A DNA stretch of 64,000 bases from Dactylellina haptotyla (taxonomy: Eukaryota; Ascomycota; Orbiliomycetes; Orbiliales; Orbiliaceae): NCBI GenBank assembly GCA_031310005.1, contig CM062383.1, forward strand, positions 3,162,001 to 3,226,000, given 5' to 3'. The first letter of the stretch is position 1. Each line of letters begins with the position of its first letter. A model generated the notes under the pieces. The model saw only the letters and a list, made by a program, of their open reading frames with translations. It was not told the origin of the DNA and did no database searches. The position numbers were made by a program, and so were the translations under genes. This document shows, piece after piece, positions 1 through 11,692 of this stretch.

Positions 1-904
1 CATGAAGAACGTGTGCGTTCCCAGATTCGCGGACCATGCGAAGTATGTATCTAGCGGATCGGACCGTAAGGTTTCCTATAGAAGATTACCCATCGCAAGG
101 GGAGGTGGGTTGTGTTAGCTCCCATGGCTGTCCCCCCTGTTCGAATAGTCAAAGTGTGGGGTAGTAGGCGAGATTGCGAAAGGGAGAAGAGGTAGTCGGA
201 CCTGGAGGGAGGCTAGATACGGGGTTTCCCATCGTATCAGCGGGAGGTATTTCTGTCGCAGGGTATACCGCCATCTTGGTAGTCGGGTTTTGTCTGTACG
301 GGAGCAGCGTCAGCATTAAACTAGTCCCTGTTGTAGGAGAGATATTGGGTTGGTGGACATGCTCGGGAAGGGGCCAATTACAGTGATCAAGCGGTCTGAG
401 ACCCGCGTCGAGGTCTCCTGAAGGTGCTGGCATGTTGAATCTCAGGTCGGACGCTGCGGCGGGGGGTGAGGTTGTCGACGTCGGGTGGTGGGCGCAGAGA
501 AGCAGAGGGAAGATGTCATTCGGCTGCAGAAGCCGCTGAAGGGGAAACGGTGGTGGTTTTCTTGGCCGGACAGAAGCCTCGGCCCTTTTTCAGATTCGCT
601 TGTCGACACTGATTTTTTTTGGATTTTTTTTTTTTACAGCGGCTCTTACCAATACAGGAAGCTCTACAGAGAGGGGCCGGTCTGTAAACGGTTGGGAGGG
701 GATATTGGACGTTCGAGAAGGGTTCACATGGCGTGGCGTTCACAATTTGCAATATGATAGTAATAATAGCAGAGGATGGCTCCGGCAGGGCCGAATAGTA
801 ATCCGGGTATCAACTCTGTCAAATTGGACTGTTTCTATCTATAAGTTCTATCAAACACAAAGATCCCTCCCCGAGAAGAAGAAATGCCAAAAAGTCCTAT
901 CCAA
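1..904. other. left-edge intergenic sequence, no supported gene
   Basis: No reading frame here has a recognisable motif or intron structure. The short open frames on both strands overlap each other and look like chance. A T-rich tract lies near 610-640. The first 50 bases could be the 3' end of a gene lying mostly outside the window, but nothing supports a specific call. The end close to 904 is probably the 3' untranslated region of the GMP synthase gene. Confidence 0.4.
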
Positions 905-3007
905 TCACAAGAACTCGATCGTGCCGGGGGGCTTTTGCGAAACTAAACGGTCGAACCCAAGTCAGCATATGTCACTCGATTAGATATGGGTAAGCACACA
1001 AGCATGTAGCCGAAAAACGCCAATGCAGCGCCTCGCAGCCCACAGAAATATGACGTACCATCATAAAGAACCCTGCAAACACCGTCCACCTCGTTCACGA
1101 TTCGGTTGCTCACGTTTTTCAGGAACTTGACGTCGAAGTCGTACCAGTCCGCGGTCATAAAGTCGGTTGTCGTGACCGCTCGGAGAGCGATAATTTGTTC
1201 GTATCTCCTCTGGTCACCCATAACGCCCACAGCTCGGGTGGGGAGGAGGGCGGCGAACGCCTGTGAGATTTCTCTGTAGATGCCCGCACGCTTGATCTCC
1301 TCGATGAAAATGTTATCGGCTTTTCTCGCAATCTCAACCTGCTCCCGAGTGACCTCTCCGAGGATACGGATGGCGATACCGGGACCGGGGAATGGGTGAC
1401 GCCAGACAAGATCGTCTGGGATGCCCATGAGGGTACCGAGCTTTCGAACCTCATCTTTGAAGAGCTCGCGAAGAGGCTCGATAAGCTTGAGCTTCATGTT
1501 CTCCAAAAGTCCACCGACATTGTGGTGTGTCTTGATCGTCTGACTGGGACCCTTGAAACTAATGCTCTCAATGACATCTGGGTACAGGGTACCCTGAAGG
1601 AGATAGTCAATTGGGTAGCCGTGTGCAGCGGTGAGCTGCTCGGCTTCCCGCTGGAAGACTTCGATGAAAGTATTTCCAATGATCTTTCTCTTCTTTTCTG
1701 GGTCTTCTACTCCAGCAAGCTTGCCCAAGAACTCCTCGCTGGCATCTATCACTGTCAAGTTGATCCCGAGATGCTTGTTCAACGTCTCCAAAACCTGCTC
1801 GCACTCATTCAAACGCATGACACCGTTGTCAACGAGAATAGCATGGAATCTGTCTCCGATAGCTTCGTGCATGAGCTTGGCAGCTACGGTGGAGTCGACA
1901 CCTCCAGAGACGGCACCGATGACATGGCTATCGGGTCCGACGATGGTCTGGATTCTTTGAATCTCCTTGGAGATGAATTCCTCCATGGTCCAATTCTGCT
2001 GGCATTTGGCAATCTTGACAGCAAAGTTCTCGAGGATTTTGCTGCCGGATGGAGTATGGGTGACTTCGGGGTGGAACTGGATTCCGTAAAGCGGGATCTC
2101 CTCATGAGCTAGACCAGCCCATGGGGCGTTCGTGCTGCTGGCGATTGTGACGAAGCCGGGAGGTAAAGCGGAGAGTTTATCGCCGTGAGACATCCACACC
2201 TAGAGATCACCACTATTAGCCTTTGGGTTCTGAAATGAGTAAGAGTGGAGAATCGTAGGTTTACATTTGTATCAATTTCAACGCCGTCGAAAAGAGCATC
2301 AACATGGGGAGCTTTGTCGGCATGTCTCTCAATGTGGAGCATCGAGTCTCCATATTCCCGCTTGTCACCAGCGGCGACGAGCTTGCCTCGTTGCCAGGCA
2401 ATTTCTTGCAAACCGTAGCAAATACCGAGAATTGGGACCTGCCATACAAAAATCAGTCAAAATATCCTCAAGTTTATGTCACTACAGCTCAAAACATACA
2501 CCGAGATCAAAGACAGCTGGGTCAGCGTGGGGAGCACCCTCGGCGTAGACGGAGTATGGGCCGCCGGAGAAGATGACGGCCTTGGGCTTCCAGGTGAGCT
2601 CAGCGATCTTCTGAGTGCATGGCAGCATTTCTGCGTACACATTGATCTCTCGAAGTCGCCTTGTGATCAGATGACTGTATTGGGAGCTATTTATTATGAA
2701 TACACGTTAGCCAACAAGAATTGTCCTGAACAACTAAACAAGGGAGAGGAGTAGCTACCCAAAGTCGAGGATCTAGTAAACAACAGCAGGAGAATCATTG
2801 TTAACCAATATTCATCTGAAAGTTGGATCGACCGGGGAGTTCGAAGGCCAGACTCCGGGGAAACATACAAGGACGGTGTCGAAGAGTGCCGAGACCTGCA
2901 ATATAGATAACGATTAGCTTTTGATCACATTGACCCATAGACGGAGAAAACAATGCACTTACGGCCTCGGGTCCGGACCCAACAGTGGTCTTATCTTCGG
3001 AAGCCAT
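905..3007 (-). CDS. GUA1: GMP synthase (glutamine-hydrolysing)
   Basis: This cytosolic enzyme converts XMP, ATP and glutamine to GMP in the last step of guanine nucleotide synthesis. An N-terminal class I glutamine amidotransferase domain shows [15 protein letters not shown], the nucleophile motif GICYG and the His-Glu motif QFHPEVTHT. The ATP-pyrophosphatase domain follows with P-loop [10 protein letters not shown]. The C-terminal dimerisation segment contains GDQRRYEQ and [18 protein letters not shown]. The start is an ATG at 3005-3007 giving [10 protein letters not shown]. At least six introns interrupt it: one follows residue 15, and the last separates RVLYD from a short final exon ending KPPGTIEFL with TGA at 905-907. 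A longer open frame down to 943 reads through that last intron and is not the real C-terminus. Length is about 540 residues, normal for the family. It diverges from the U2A' gene across 456 bp. Confidence 0.95.
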
Positions 3008-3463
3008 TTGTGAAGCTATACTCTCGAATTCTCAGACTGTTGACGATGCTGCCGTCGCAACGATGAATTGAATTGAACGAGTTTATGAATTTATAAATAA
3101 AGACAGGGACAACTGACGACTACAGCCGACTGGAGACCCGAACAGAAGAACAGAAGAATAGAAAAGAACAATAGAAAAATAGAGCGGTGAGGGGGAGGGG
3201 CGGTGGGGTGGTTGCCCAAGAAAGAAAAGAGAAAGAAAAAATTTCGGGATAAAGTTTCAAGACATTTTGTCGAAGGAAGAAAGCTTGCCGCAGAGCTCGC
3301 AGCCAATCAAACGCCCGCACCTTCTCTTTCTCTGCGACAACCTCCAACAACACCATCACCACCTTCTACCTCCTCCACCCCAATCGCCCTCTCAACCACC
3401 GGCCTTGTCTATCCGACATCATCACGATCGATTGCAATTGGGGGAACAGCTGGATAACCGAAG
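3008..3463. promoter_or_regulatory. divergent promoter between GUA1 and LEA1
   Basis: This 456-bp gap separates two divergent start codons. It contains purine/pyrimidine-asymmetric tracts around 3120-3245 and a CT/CA-rich stretch around 3310-3400, which are common in ascomycete housekeeping promoters. No specific factor site is called. Confidence 0.5.
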
Positions 3464-4475
3464 ATGCGTCTCTCCGTCGAGCTGCTCGCCGACTCGCCGT
3501 CGTACCTCAATCCGCTCAAGGAGCGAGAGCTGGACCTCAGAGGTACCCACCACATCTCCATCCACACACGACGCACCATATGCTAAATAGATCAATTATA
3601 TAGGCCACAAGATCCCCATGATTGAGAATCTCGGTGTAGCAAAGGTACATTCTCCATCTCATCCATCCCCTCTCGCATCACACTATACCATTTGTACCAC
3701 AAAATTCGACCTGAAAAGAGGAAAAAAGACAAAAACCATGTTAAAAAAAGCCTGCTAAACACAAACGAGTCACCATTCGTACTCTCTTCGCTGATTATTA
3801 GGATCAAGACGCAATAGACTTCACAGACAACGACATCCAGCAGCTCGGCAACTTCCCCCTCTCCCCGCGCCTCAAAACCCTCCTCCTCGCCAGAAACCGC
3901 ATCACCAGCATCCAAGCCACCCTCGCAAGCTCCGTCCCGAACCTCTACTGCATCGCCCTCCAGAACAACAACCTCTCCGAGCTCGTCGACCTGGAACCCC
4001 TGAGCAGGCTCTCCAAGCTCGTGCATCTCGTGTTAGCGGAGAACCCCGTGACGCGGAAGGAGAATTACAGGTTATTCGTCATCTGGACGTGTCCGACGGT
4101 CAGATACCTTGACTTTGAGAGGGTCAAAGATGCCGAGAGGAAGGAGGCCGAGAAACTGTTCGGAACGCTGGAGGACCCCACACCCACAGCCGCAAAGGTA
4201 TACCCGCTCAATTATCAAATCACAAGCCCAATTAGGATGCTAATTGTTGAACGTATCAGATTCTCGGTGTAAAGTCACGTCACTTCGACGTCTCGTCGAC
4301 AGACCCACGCGGCGACAAGAACTTCAAGACAACCTACACGCAGAGCGAAAAGCAGCGCATACAAGATATGATCAGAAACGCGAAATCGCTGGAGGAAGTC
4401 GCGCGGTTAGAGAAGCAGCTTCGCGAGGGCTCGCTCATCATAGCATCTGCCGACGATGTGGAAATGAAAGGCTGA
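3464..4475 (+). CDS. LEA1: U2 snRNP protein A' (leucine-rich repeat)
   Basis: This nuclear spliceosome subunit binds U2 snRNA with protein B''. The start gives MRLSVELLADSPSYLNP, the usual N-terminus of the family. Leucine-rich repeats follow, including FTDNDIQQLGNFPLSPRLKT, LLLARNRIT and CIALQNNNLSEL. The LRR cap carries NPVTRKENYRLFVIWTCPTV and YLDFERVKDAER. A charged C-terminal helix ends VEMKG before TGA at 4473-4475. Three introns are clear: after LDLR, after GVAK, and after TAAK. Spliced length is about 240 residues, as expected. It is convergent with VPS15, with the stop codons about 134 bp apart. Confidence 0.93.
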
Positions 4476-4608
4476 TAGTTCATTTTATACAATGGATCGA
4501 AAGTTTCAGCGGACTCCTGTATTACACAGAACCCGCAACAGCACCAAGGCGTATTTCATGTTTGGTCTCTATAGGCATTATAATACAAGCACGGGGTATC
4601 TATACTAT

Positions 4609-7600
4609 CTATTGGTGAACAAGAACCACGCCAGAACGATCTACTGAAATCACCATCCCATACGGTAGCTCCAGAATTGCAACCTGTAACGTAAATCAAA
4701 GTTAGCATTCTCGTATTCTTCCCAAATCCAACGAGCAAAAAAACTGTAAAAGGGTGAGAAACTCACATCCAAAATAGAATCCAAGTGTGACTTCAACATC
4801 ATCTGCTGCTGCATCGAAATGACTGTCGACCTCGGCGGCCGTCCAGACCCCTTGTGCTTCTTGGAATCCTTAACCACAGCCGCCTTTTCCGTAGTAACCG
4901 CGAGACTAGGCACCGGGTGCGCAACCACATACGACGGCTTGCCTTCTTCCGCCTCCAGCCCGCTGAACACCGCGGAAGCCTCCATCTTGCCCAGGTCCCA
5001 AAATCTCAACTTCCGATCCGCGCCAGAGGTAATCAAAAACCCAGCCCCGCTCTTGCTCTCATCGTGATGCGCGTCCACCCCAACAGCGATCCCTCTAACC
5101 CCCCTATCAACACTGATAACCCCGCTGGGCTCCACTATCTGACTCGCAAATCGCGAAAGCACAGCCTCAGGCGTCTCATCGTCCACCCTCCACGGCTCGT
5201 ACAGCTTCTCCGTATCAGGCTCTCCGTTCGCGCGGTACACTTCCCTACACTGGCATTTATCCACATCCCACACTGTGATCTCGCCCTGTCCGCTTCCACC
5301 AGCGACACAAATCCATTTGCCGCGCCCCTTAGACGGATGCACGAGAAGCCTGTGAATCGGGGTGGTGCCCGGTAGACCCCAAGATCGGAGTCGGAGTCTG
5401 AACCGAAGATCCCACAGGTCCAGGATGCCGTGCGATGTTCCGAGCAGCATCCATGTATGCTTGCGGTCGATATGAAAACAAGTCGGGGTGCCATGATGGA
5501 CCGGGTTGGAGAGACTGTACTCCTCTGTCATAGTGCGAAGGTTCAGCGCGATAACCCTCGATTTGTTAGTCGCCATCATTAGAATGGAAGCGGTATCTAC
5601 AAGACTCCTTGTTAATGGAAATACTCTCGGATGATAGAATAGTAAGTATGACTTACCCGTCCGGAAATGCTCGATCCAAGTCGCGATTTCCCCAGCGGGA
5701 AACGTATACTCCCGTAGTAAGATGAACTTGGGCATCTTTGGCCCGCCGCTATACTCGATCCTGACAATATTTAGGCTTCCGTTCGAAGCAGCACTGATGA
5801 AAGTATACGTATTCTCAACAAAGCAGAGACACTGAACTTTCGCTCCGTTGCTATGTGTATACGTTCCTCGGGCCTTTGTCGCCACGTTCTTCTCCAACCG
5901 CTTTGCATCCCACAGCTTTACTGTACCGTCATCCGATGCGGTAAGAAAGAACGTGTGATCCGGGGCAACTACGACACGGTTGACGGCGCCGGTGTGCTCA
6001 TTAAGCTGAGCAACGAGACCGCCATCCGGTTTCCAGATTCCCACGGATGATCTGCCAGTGTTCCTCTTGATCGGTTGTCGGCGAGTTGTAGGGACGATAA
6101 TTGGGCCGAATTCTGCTCTATCCGAAGGATAATTATCCTGGAACATGTTATCGAGGAGCCCAAGAACATCCGGATCACCGCCGGCGTACGAGTGACTTGG
6201 TCCGGCTGGCGGATCAGCGGGGACAGGACCTGGGAATCGATGGTGACGTTCGCTGTACGGCGAATGGAGGGGTTGGAAAGTGCCAACTGCGTTCTGCGCC
6301 TCGAACCCGATTGAAGCGGTTGCCTTGGCCGCTTTGAAAGGCGGGAGGATACCGTCCTTCGAGACTGCTCTATGGGACGACGTGGATGATGTTATCGATA
6401 AGCGTTCATCGAGACTTGAGGGTGCCCTTTGGTCTCTCCGTAACATTTGGGGTTGTTCGATTGAAAGGTTGGTACTAGTTCTAGAAATTTGCCCTCCTGC
6501 AGTTTGCGGGGTCCGCGGAGTTACCATACCCGAGGGAAGTTGCGTCGCCAGTCCAGTTCGACCTCCCATCTGCTGTCGGATTCCATGTTTGTCTTCGTTG
6601 AGTTCTTCGAAAAATATTGTTTGCGGTGTGATATCAAGCGACGATAAAGCCACTACATTGTTTAACAATGAAGGTGCGATATCTGTTCCTGGTTTCGCAC
6701 GTCGTTGTGCCGTCCTGTAGACATAATCTCGAAGGAAGAGTAGGAGACGCTCTTCTTCTTCAATCATGCCCAAGTTTCGCAACTTCTGCATCCAACCTCT
6801 ATCTTCCTCGCTTCGCGGACCGGTTTGCACTTCCGCAAGCACCATCTGCCACTCTTGCGGATTGGATAGAGTCGCGGCATCCCTAAAAGGGCTTGATCGG
6901 TTGTTGGTGTTACGAGCCCAGAAACCAGTCTTATTGGTCCCTCCCGCCCAGTTGACAGCACTATCGAAAATCGTGCGCTGAATCGGTCGTTTCAAACTAT
7001 TCACAAGTGCCACATCCGTCACATTGCTTATCGCACCGCGCAGAAATGGTAAAAGCATAGGTTCAACGATGGTAAGTATCTCCGCTTTCGTCAGCCACAT
7101 AGAACTTGATGCCATGAAGGATACAGCCGCCTCCCTAATCCATGGATTCGGATGAACTAGGAATCTCGATACGGTGGTCATCAATTCCCACGTCTTGCTT
7201 TTATGGAAGAGTCCCAACTTTGCCATGCGTCGTAAAGACTTCAAGACTTTCGAGATGACAAATTCTTCGGGGTCCGTAAGAGCTTGCATCATGAGGGGCA
7301 ATATGAACTCCTCAAGATTCGCGGACCCCACGAAAGTCGCCATTCCGACAATTGTTTCAAAGAACGCACATTTTAACCGCCAATCCTTGTCGTTTAGATA
7401 AGTGTTCAGGTGGCTCAAAAGCACTTCGTTGGCTTTGTTCCTGCCGAAGAATACGCATAACCGGGATACGCAGGGCAAAAATGCTCTCCGGACAGAAGAG
7501 TCACCATCGGTCAGAAGAAGAGTTGCCTGTTGTTCAAAATATGAGATAAGATCGTTTTTCGATACATCGTAAGAAGTGTGCATGCCGTCCATCTTCGCCG

Positions 7601-9345
7601 TTAGCTCGGCTTGGGGGTCAGCGCTGGGAAGAGATCCATCGGCGCGAAGTGCTTGAGCCATGTCAAGGAAACGGGACGCTGATTCCGCAAGCGATGCCAT
7701 GCATGACCCTAGAGTAGCTCGCACTAGGGATCCGTGTAGTTTAATTCCTAGATAATCATTTCCTGTGATGGATGCGAGGTTCGGAAGAATGTAATCGGGA
7801 AATACAGAGACATTGACAGGAGATACAACACGGACTTGTTCCATCTAAACCGAAACTTATATTAGCGTTCAGATAATTCATTCCACCCTGTGAACTCAGG
7901 AGAACTTACCAACTGGGTTATTGCCTTTACAGCTGCAACCTGTACTGGTTCCGCGCTGTCCTTAAGTAGGGATATCAGGTAAGGCAAACATCTATCAACT
8001 TTAGATTCATCTGTCACACGTTCCGCGAACGCCAGAATGAGATCACACGCCCGTAACCTCGCTCTCGCCCGTGCGGTATTCCTCAAACTCGAGGTAATAA
8101 GCGTTAAAAACATTAATGTGCCATCGTCAGACTCGACGCTGAGTCGCGGGCCTTGGGCCTGGTAGTTTGGAATATCCAGTGCTACAGGAAACATTTCTCC
8201 GTGGAGCTCTAGATTCGGTAGCGGGTTATCGCTTTGATGTCCTAAGAAAAACGAAATCTTGTCGAAGTCTTGATATATGCGATCGATTCTTTTGTCGCAT
8301 TCGCCGAGATTTACAGTGTCTGATGACATGGGACTCCTTCCAGAGGTCGGGTCGACAACTGTATTCATATACTGATGGAGAAAGCTGTAAAAGTAATCCG
8401 GGAAGGCCCTTTGTCGCCATTTTCTCAGGTACCCGTCGGCGCTAAGTCGTTTCGTAGGATCAACATTTATCATATGCGTAACAAGTGATCTTATTTCCGG
8501 GTCTTCGATCTTCACGAGGTGAGTGATAACCGGGTCGTACTGCCCCCGCTTGTACTTGAATAGTGTAGAAAGGTTGAACAACGTGGTCCCCTCTAAGAAC
8601 AGTTCTGCGATAACACACCCCAAGCTGAATATATCCATCGCATCGGTGATTTTGTCTTGCACGGCTCTCATCGGACTGTGGAACCTCTCCGGGGCCAAAT
8701 AGCATGTTCGCCTTCCGGAGGAGTCGAAAAAGTATGAGAAATCAGCGGGGTTATCCTCAGGTAGGTATGTTGGCTTGAAATGTGCGAAATCCGAAAGATA
8801 AGCCCAGTTCGAAGTGGTGATTAAGATATTTTCTGCTTTGATGTCGCCGTGGTGAAGGCCTTTGACATGGCAGTCTCTCAGTCCGCAGAGTAACTGGTAA
8901 GTTATCCATCGTTTCTCGATGTCTTCTAAAAACGGACGAGTGCTTATTCTGTCGTAGAGACTGCTGTATAGGTGCTGTCGGATTAGATAGGCGGCACGGT
9001 CTGTTTCGTATACGCGCGAGTAGGTGAGGGCATTTGGTATGTCGGCAACAATATCCCGTTCCACTATGATTTGAGCTTTATTAGCAAGCAAGTTCCAAGG
9101 CATCGACGTGAAACTGGGGATGGCGGCGTACTTTGCACCTCCCGTCTGTAGTCGTCCAACGGTAGAGGCTCTAATGGCTTCGCAAATATCTTAACGACAA
9201 GTTGCCCATCTTTGTGTCGTACTCGTATCGACTTCATAAACCGCGATGTGCCTAGGGACCTTTCGTATGTAACATCATGAAGCTCACTGGCATCTACACT
9301 GAAAGCACCAGCCGAAGGCGCGGAGGTAGAGTATCCCTGACCCAT
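4609..9345 (-). CDS. VPS15: Vps15-type regulatory kinase of the Vps34 PI3-kinase complex
   Basis: Vps15 is the myristoylated scaffold of PI 3-kinase complexes I and II in autophagy and vacuolar sorting. The start MGQGYS has the N-myristoylation glycine at position 2. A kinase-like domain covers roughly residues 30-330. Its catalytic loop reads HHGDIKAENI instead of HRD, and DFAHFKP replaces DFG; both deviations are typical of Vps15. The core motif FFDSSGRRTCYLAPERF is also diagnostic. HEAT-like helical repeats follow, then C-terminal WD repeats (VKLWDAKRL, ILDLWDLRF, KLRFWDLGK). Four introns fit the frame: one near 9064-9131 joining YRREVQ to MERDIVADIP, one near 7844-7908, one near 5597-5657, and one near 4682-4768. 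The spliced C-terminus is VISVDRSGVVLVHQ with TAG at 4609-4611. Length is about 1,500 residues, normal. Confidence 0.94.
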
Positions 9346-10022
9346 TTTGGCAGTGTTGGAATACTGAAGTCGCTGAGAGGCTGGACAGGTTCAGAGTTGA
9401 GTGTCGAGGAGCTGCCCCTCGTTGGAGTTGGAGCTTTAGGAAGAGATGGGTGTGTACTGCAGCGTGGGAAGTGCTGAGTGGTGCAATGTTAATGTACCGC
9501 GAAAGGAAAGCTATTATTCCAGACTGAGGCTCTGCTCATGGTAATAGTAGCCGAACTGAGGAAATGGGGATCGAAATCGAACGGTCCGTATCATCAAGCG
9601 GTCTGGCGAGGACGTCATGTCATCTCGTGTGTTCATCACGACGGACGAGGGCACATGACGCGTTGTGTCTTTGCTAGTGATGAATCCACGCTGCGTTGGG
9701 AGGTGGTTGATGCCAAGACGTCTCAGTCTTGTACCCAGACAAAGAGGACGTCCGTCCGCTTCCGGCAATACGACACGGTCAACACAGTTGATCAGATGGC
9801 CATTGATTGTGTTATATTTTCTATTGAACAGTCTATAAAAATACAAAAGTATAAGGAAAAAAGTAAAAATCATAGAAACTAAGAACTAATCAATGAATGA
9901 CATCCAACTAAGGTGATTATTTGTATTGCTGCGCCGGTGCATTCATCCCTTGTTGCCAGCAAAGTAGGGAGAGCTGTATGTTGATCGTCTGCTGGGATAG
10001 TTTTGACCGTGATTATGTAGAA
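9346..10022. other. VPS15 upstream region
   Basis: No gene is supported. Open frames on both strands around 9514-9882 overlap one another and carry no motif. Part of this must be the VPS15 promoter. The end near 10022 is the 3' flank of the secreted repeat protein gene. Confidence 0.4.
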
Positions 10023-10520
10023 CTACTGGCTCTTGGAGGCCTTCTCCTTTTCAATCCGGTCGTATTTCGCCTTCACTTCCGGCTGGAAGTTCGAAAGCAC
10101 CGGATGCATAGACTGGCGACGTTCGAGATTCTTTGCAGCCTTCGCCTTTTCAATTCGTTCATACTCAGCTTTGACCTGCGATGGCAGATGTGCAAGGACT
10201 GGGTACATAGATTGGCGGCGCTCGAGATCCTTCGCAGCCTTCTTCTTTTCAATTCGCTCGTACTGCTTCTTCACCTCTGGCTGGAAATGTGAGAGCACTG
10301 GGTGCATAGACTGGCGACGCTCGAGGTTCTTTGCGGCCTTCGCCTTTTCAATTCGTTCATACTCGGCTTTGACCTGCGATGGTAAATGTGCAAGGACTGG
10401 GTACATAGATTGGCGACGGTCAAGATCTTGGGTAGCCTCGGTGGCTATACCTGGAGAGGCCAGTGGCGCTGAGAGCGCGCCAGCGGCAAAGAAGGCCAAA
10501 GTAAAAGTTGAAACTTTCAT
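10023..10520 (-). CDS. secreted kexin-processed repeat protein (four 33-residue units)
   Basis: This 165-residue protein starts at the ATG at 10518-10520. An upstream in-frame extension to 10640 was rejected because a textbook signal peptide begins here (MKVSTFTLAFFAAGALSA, cleavage after about residue 18). A short propeptide ends LDRR at residues 33-36. Four tandem units follow at residues 37-69, 70-102, 103-135 and 136-165. Each opens QSM(Y/H)PVL, continues with VK..Y(E/D)RIEK, and the first three end LERR. The dibasic RR sites are predicted Kex2 cleavage points, so about 31-residue peptides would be released in the secretory pathway. Units alternate: 1 and 3 are identical in protein, 2 and 4 nearly so. 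This architecture is the KEP class, which includes peptide precursors and RiPP precursors. No UstYa/DUF3328 or other RiPP tailoring gene lies next to it, so function is unknown. Confidence 0.85.
   Translation of the reverse strand: MKVSTFTLAFFAAGALSAPLASPGIATEATQDLDRRQSMYPVLAHLPSQVKAEYERIEKAKAAKNLERRQSMHPVLSHFQPEVKKQYERIEKKKAAKDLERRQSMYPVLAHLPSQVKAEYERIEKAKAAKNLERRQSMHPVLSNFQPEVKAKYDRIEKEKASKSQ
10090..10412 (-). repeat. 99-bp tandem coding repeats in a 198-bp alternating arrangement
   Basis: Four in-frame copies of a 99-bp unit (the last shortened) code for the repeats of the secreted protein. Copies 1 and 3 differ at six bases by eye (two within one Leu codon, and single changes in two Ala, one Asn and one Glu codon). 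All are silent. The alternation of unit types suggests duplication of a two-unit block. Ends are approximate. Confidence 0.8.
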
Positions 10521-11692
10521 TATATAGGAATTAATTGATAAAGATTTAATTGATTTTCCAAAAATAAGAAAATGATAAAGAAAGTTCAAGTGAATAGTTC
10601 GCTGTCTGAATGATGATGTCGAAGGGATGATTTGAAGCAAGAAAAGTCATTCTTTTATACCATAAATTTGTCACTGAACAATCCCCAACGGTTCTATATT
10701 CGGACCAGGATCCATTAGAAGAAGATCGATGTGGTTCGTGTAGATTCGCGATCTTGGTCTCGGTAACAGTAACATAATTAGATTAGTGCCTTGTTGAAGA
10801 AGAACGCAGTTTCCTAAAGTAGCGAGGACTCTTGGGACTGCGACGTTCTAAAGAACTTGATTCGAACGTCCCGATCTTGTATCTAGAAGATCTCCGTTTT
10901 TCCGGATCCATGAACCCTGAATCTTTCCAGCATCAGAATATTCGCATTTCTTTATCTCGAGTTGGGAGCTCCCTGCTGTCAATTGCAATGGCTCGGTTTA
11001 TGGTTTGCGAAACTTGCCATAATTTCCGTAACCCGGTGCTAAGTCGACAGATTCCGTAGTCTACCCGTTAAAATGTCACAGAAAAATTTACAAGTGGTCT
11101 GATTGAAAAACCTACGTAGCTACAACACCCATGGGAACCTGGTTATTGACATTCTGTACTAGACAACTGGTCAAGCTTTGAGCCCAGTCTTGTACCTAGC
11201 TTCGAGTTGTTAAGCTAGACAACGCAATGCGAAACTGCTTTGACCTGTTACCAATCCAAAACAACCAAATCTAGCCGCGCCAAGCACCTGAAGTGCGCTA
11301 GTGCTTCACCCGCCACTAAGCCACTCTCTCGTGATTGTCTCGGGCACTTACAATGGCTTCTCAACGAGAACAATGCAACGTTGTTTCTTGGTTATTTATC
11401 GTTTCTCAAACATTGCGTGCTATGCGTTGGCAGTGACGTTAGATTTAGGGAACAGCAGTCTTGTACCTAGACAAAGAGGGAACAGTTCTTTTGATAAAAG
11501 TAGAGATTTTTCTTCCACCGGAAATAATATCCAAATCTAGAAGACAGTAGGTACTGGTTCTTGGACAACCTTCAATTTCCGTCACATAGGATCTGTTTAA
11601 CATTTCCCCCAAATCAATATTATACTCCTATTAATAAATATTCTCAAAGCTCACTGTGGAGACATCATTCTAGTATCTAGGCTTTAGCTATG
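10521..11692. other. intergenic between repeat protein and ammonia-lyase
   Basis: About 1.17 kb with no supported gene. It holds the promoter of the secreted repeat protein at the low end and the 3' flank of the lyase at the high end. Short open frames near 10832-11059 and 11240-11540 lack motifs. Confidence 0.4.

Noticed and set aside
1396-2112. Long plus-strand open frame
   Set aside because: It lies antisense to the conserved ATP-pyrophosphatase part of GMP synthase and has no motif of its own.
4854-5375. Plus-strand frame of 173 codons
   Set aside because: Antisense shadow of the VPS15 WD-repeat region.
9514-9882. Overlapping frames on both strands
   Set aside because: Mutually overlapping, no motif, no intron evidence; judged as chance in the VPS15 upstream region.
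10033-10527. Plus-strand repetitive frame rich in Cys and Arg
   Set aside because: It is the antisense reading of the secreted repeat gene; the minus strand has the signal peptide and only silent differences between copies.
10521-10640. In-frame N-terminal extension of the secreted repeat protein
   Set aside because: The internal ATG at 10518-10520 begins a classic signal peptide; the extension would bury it.
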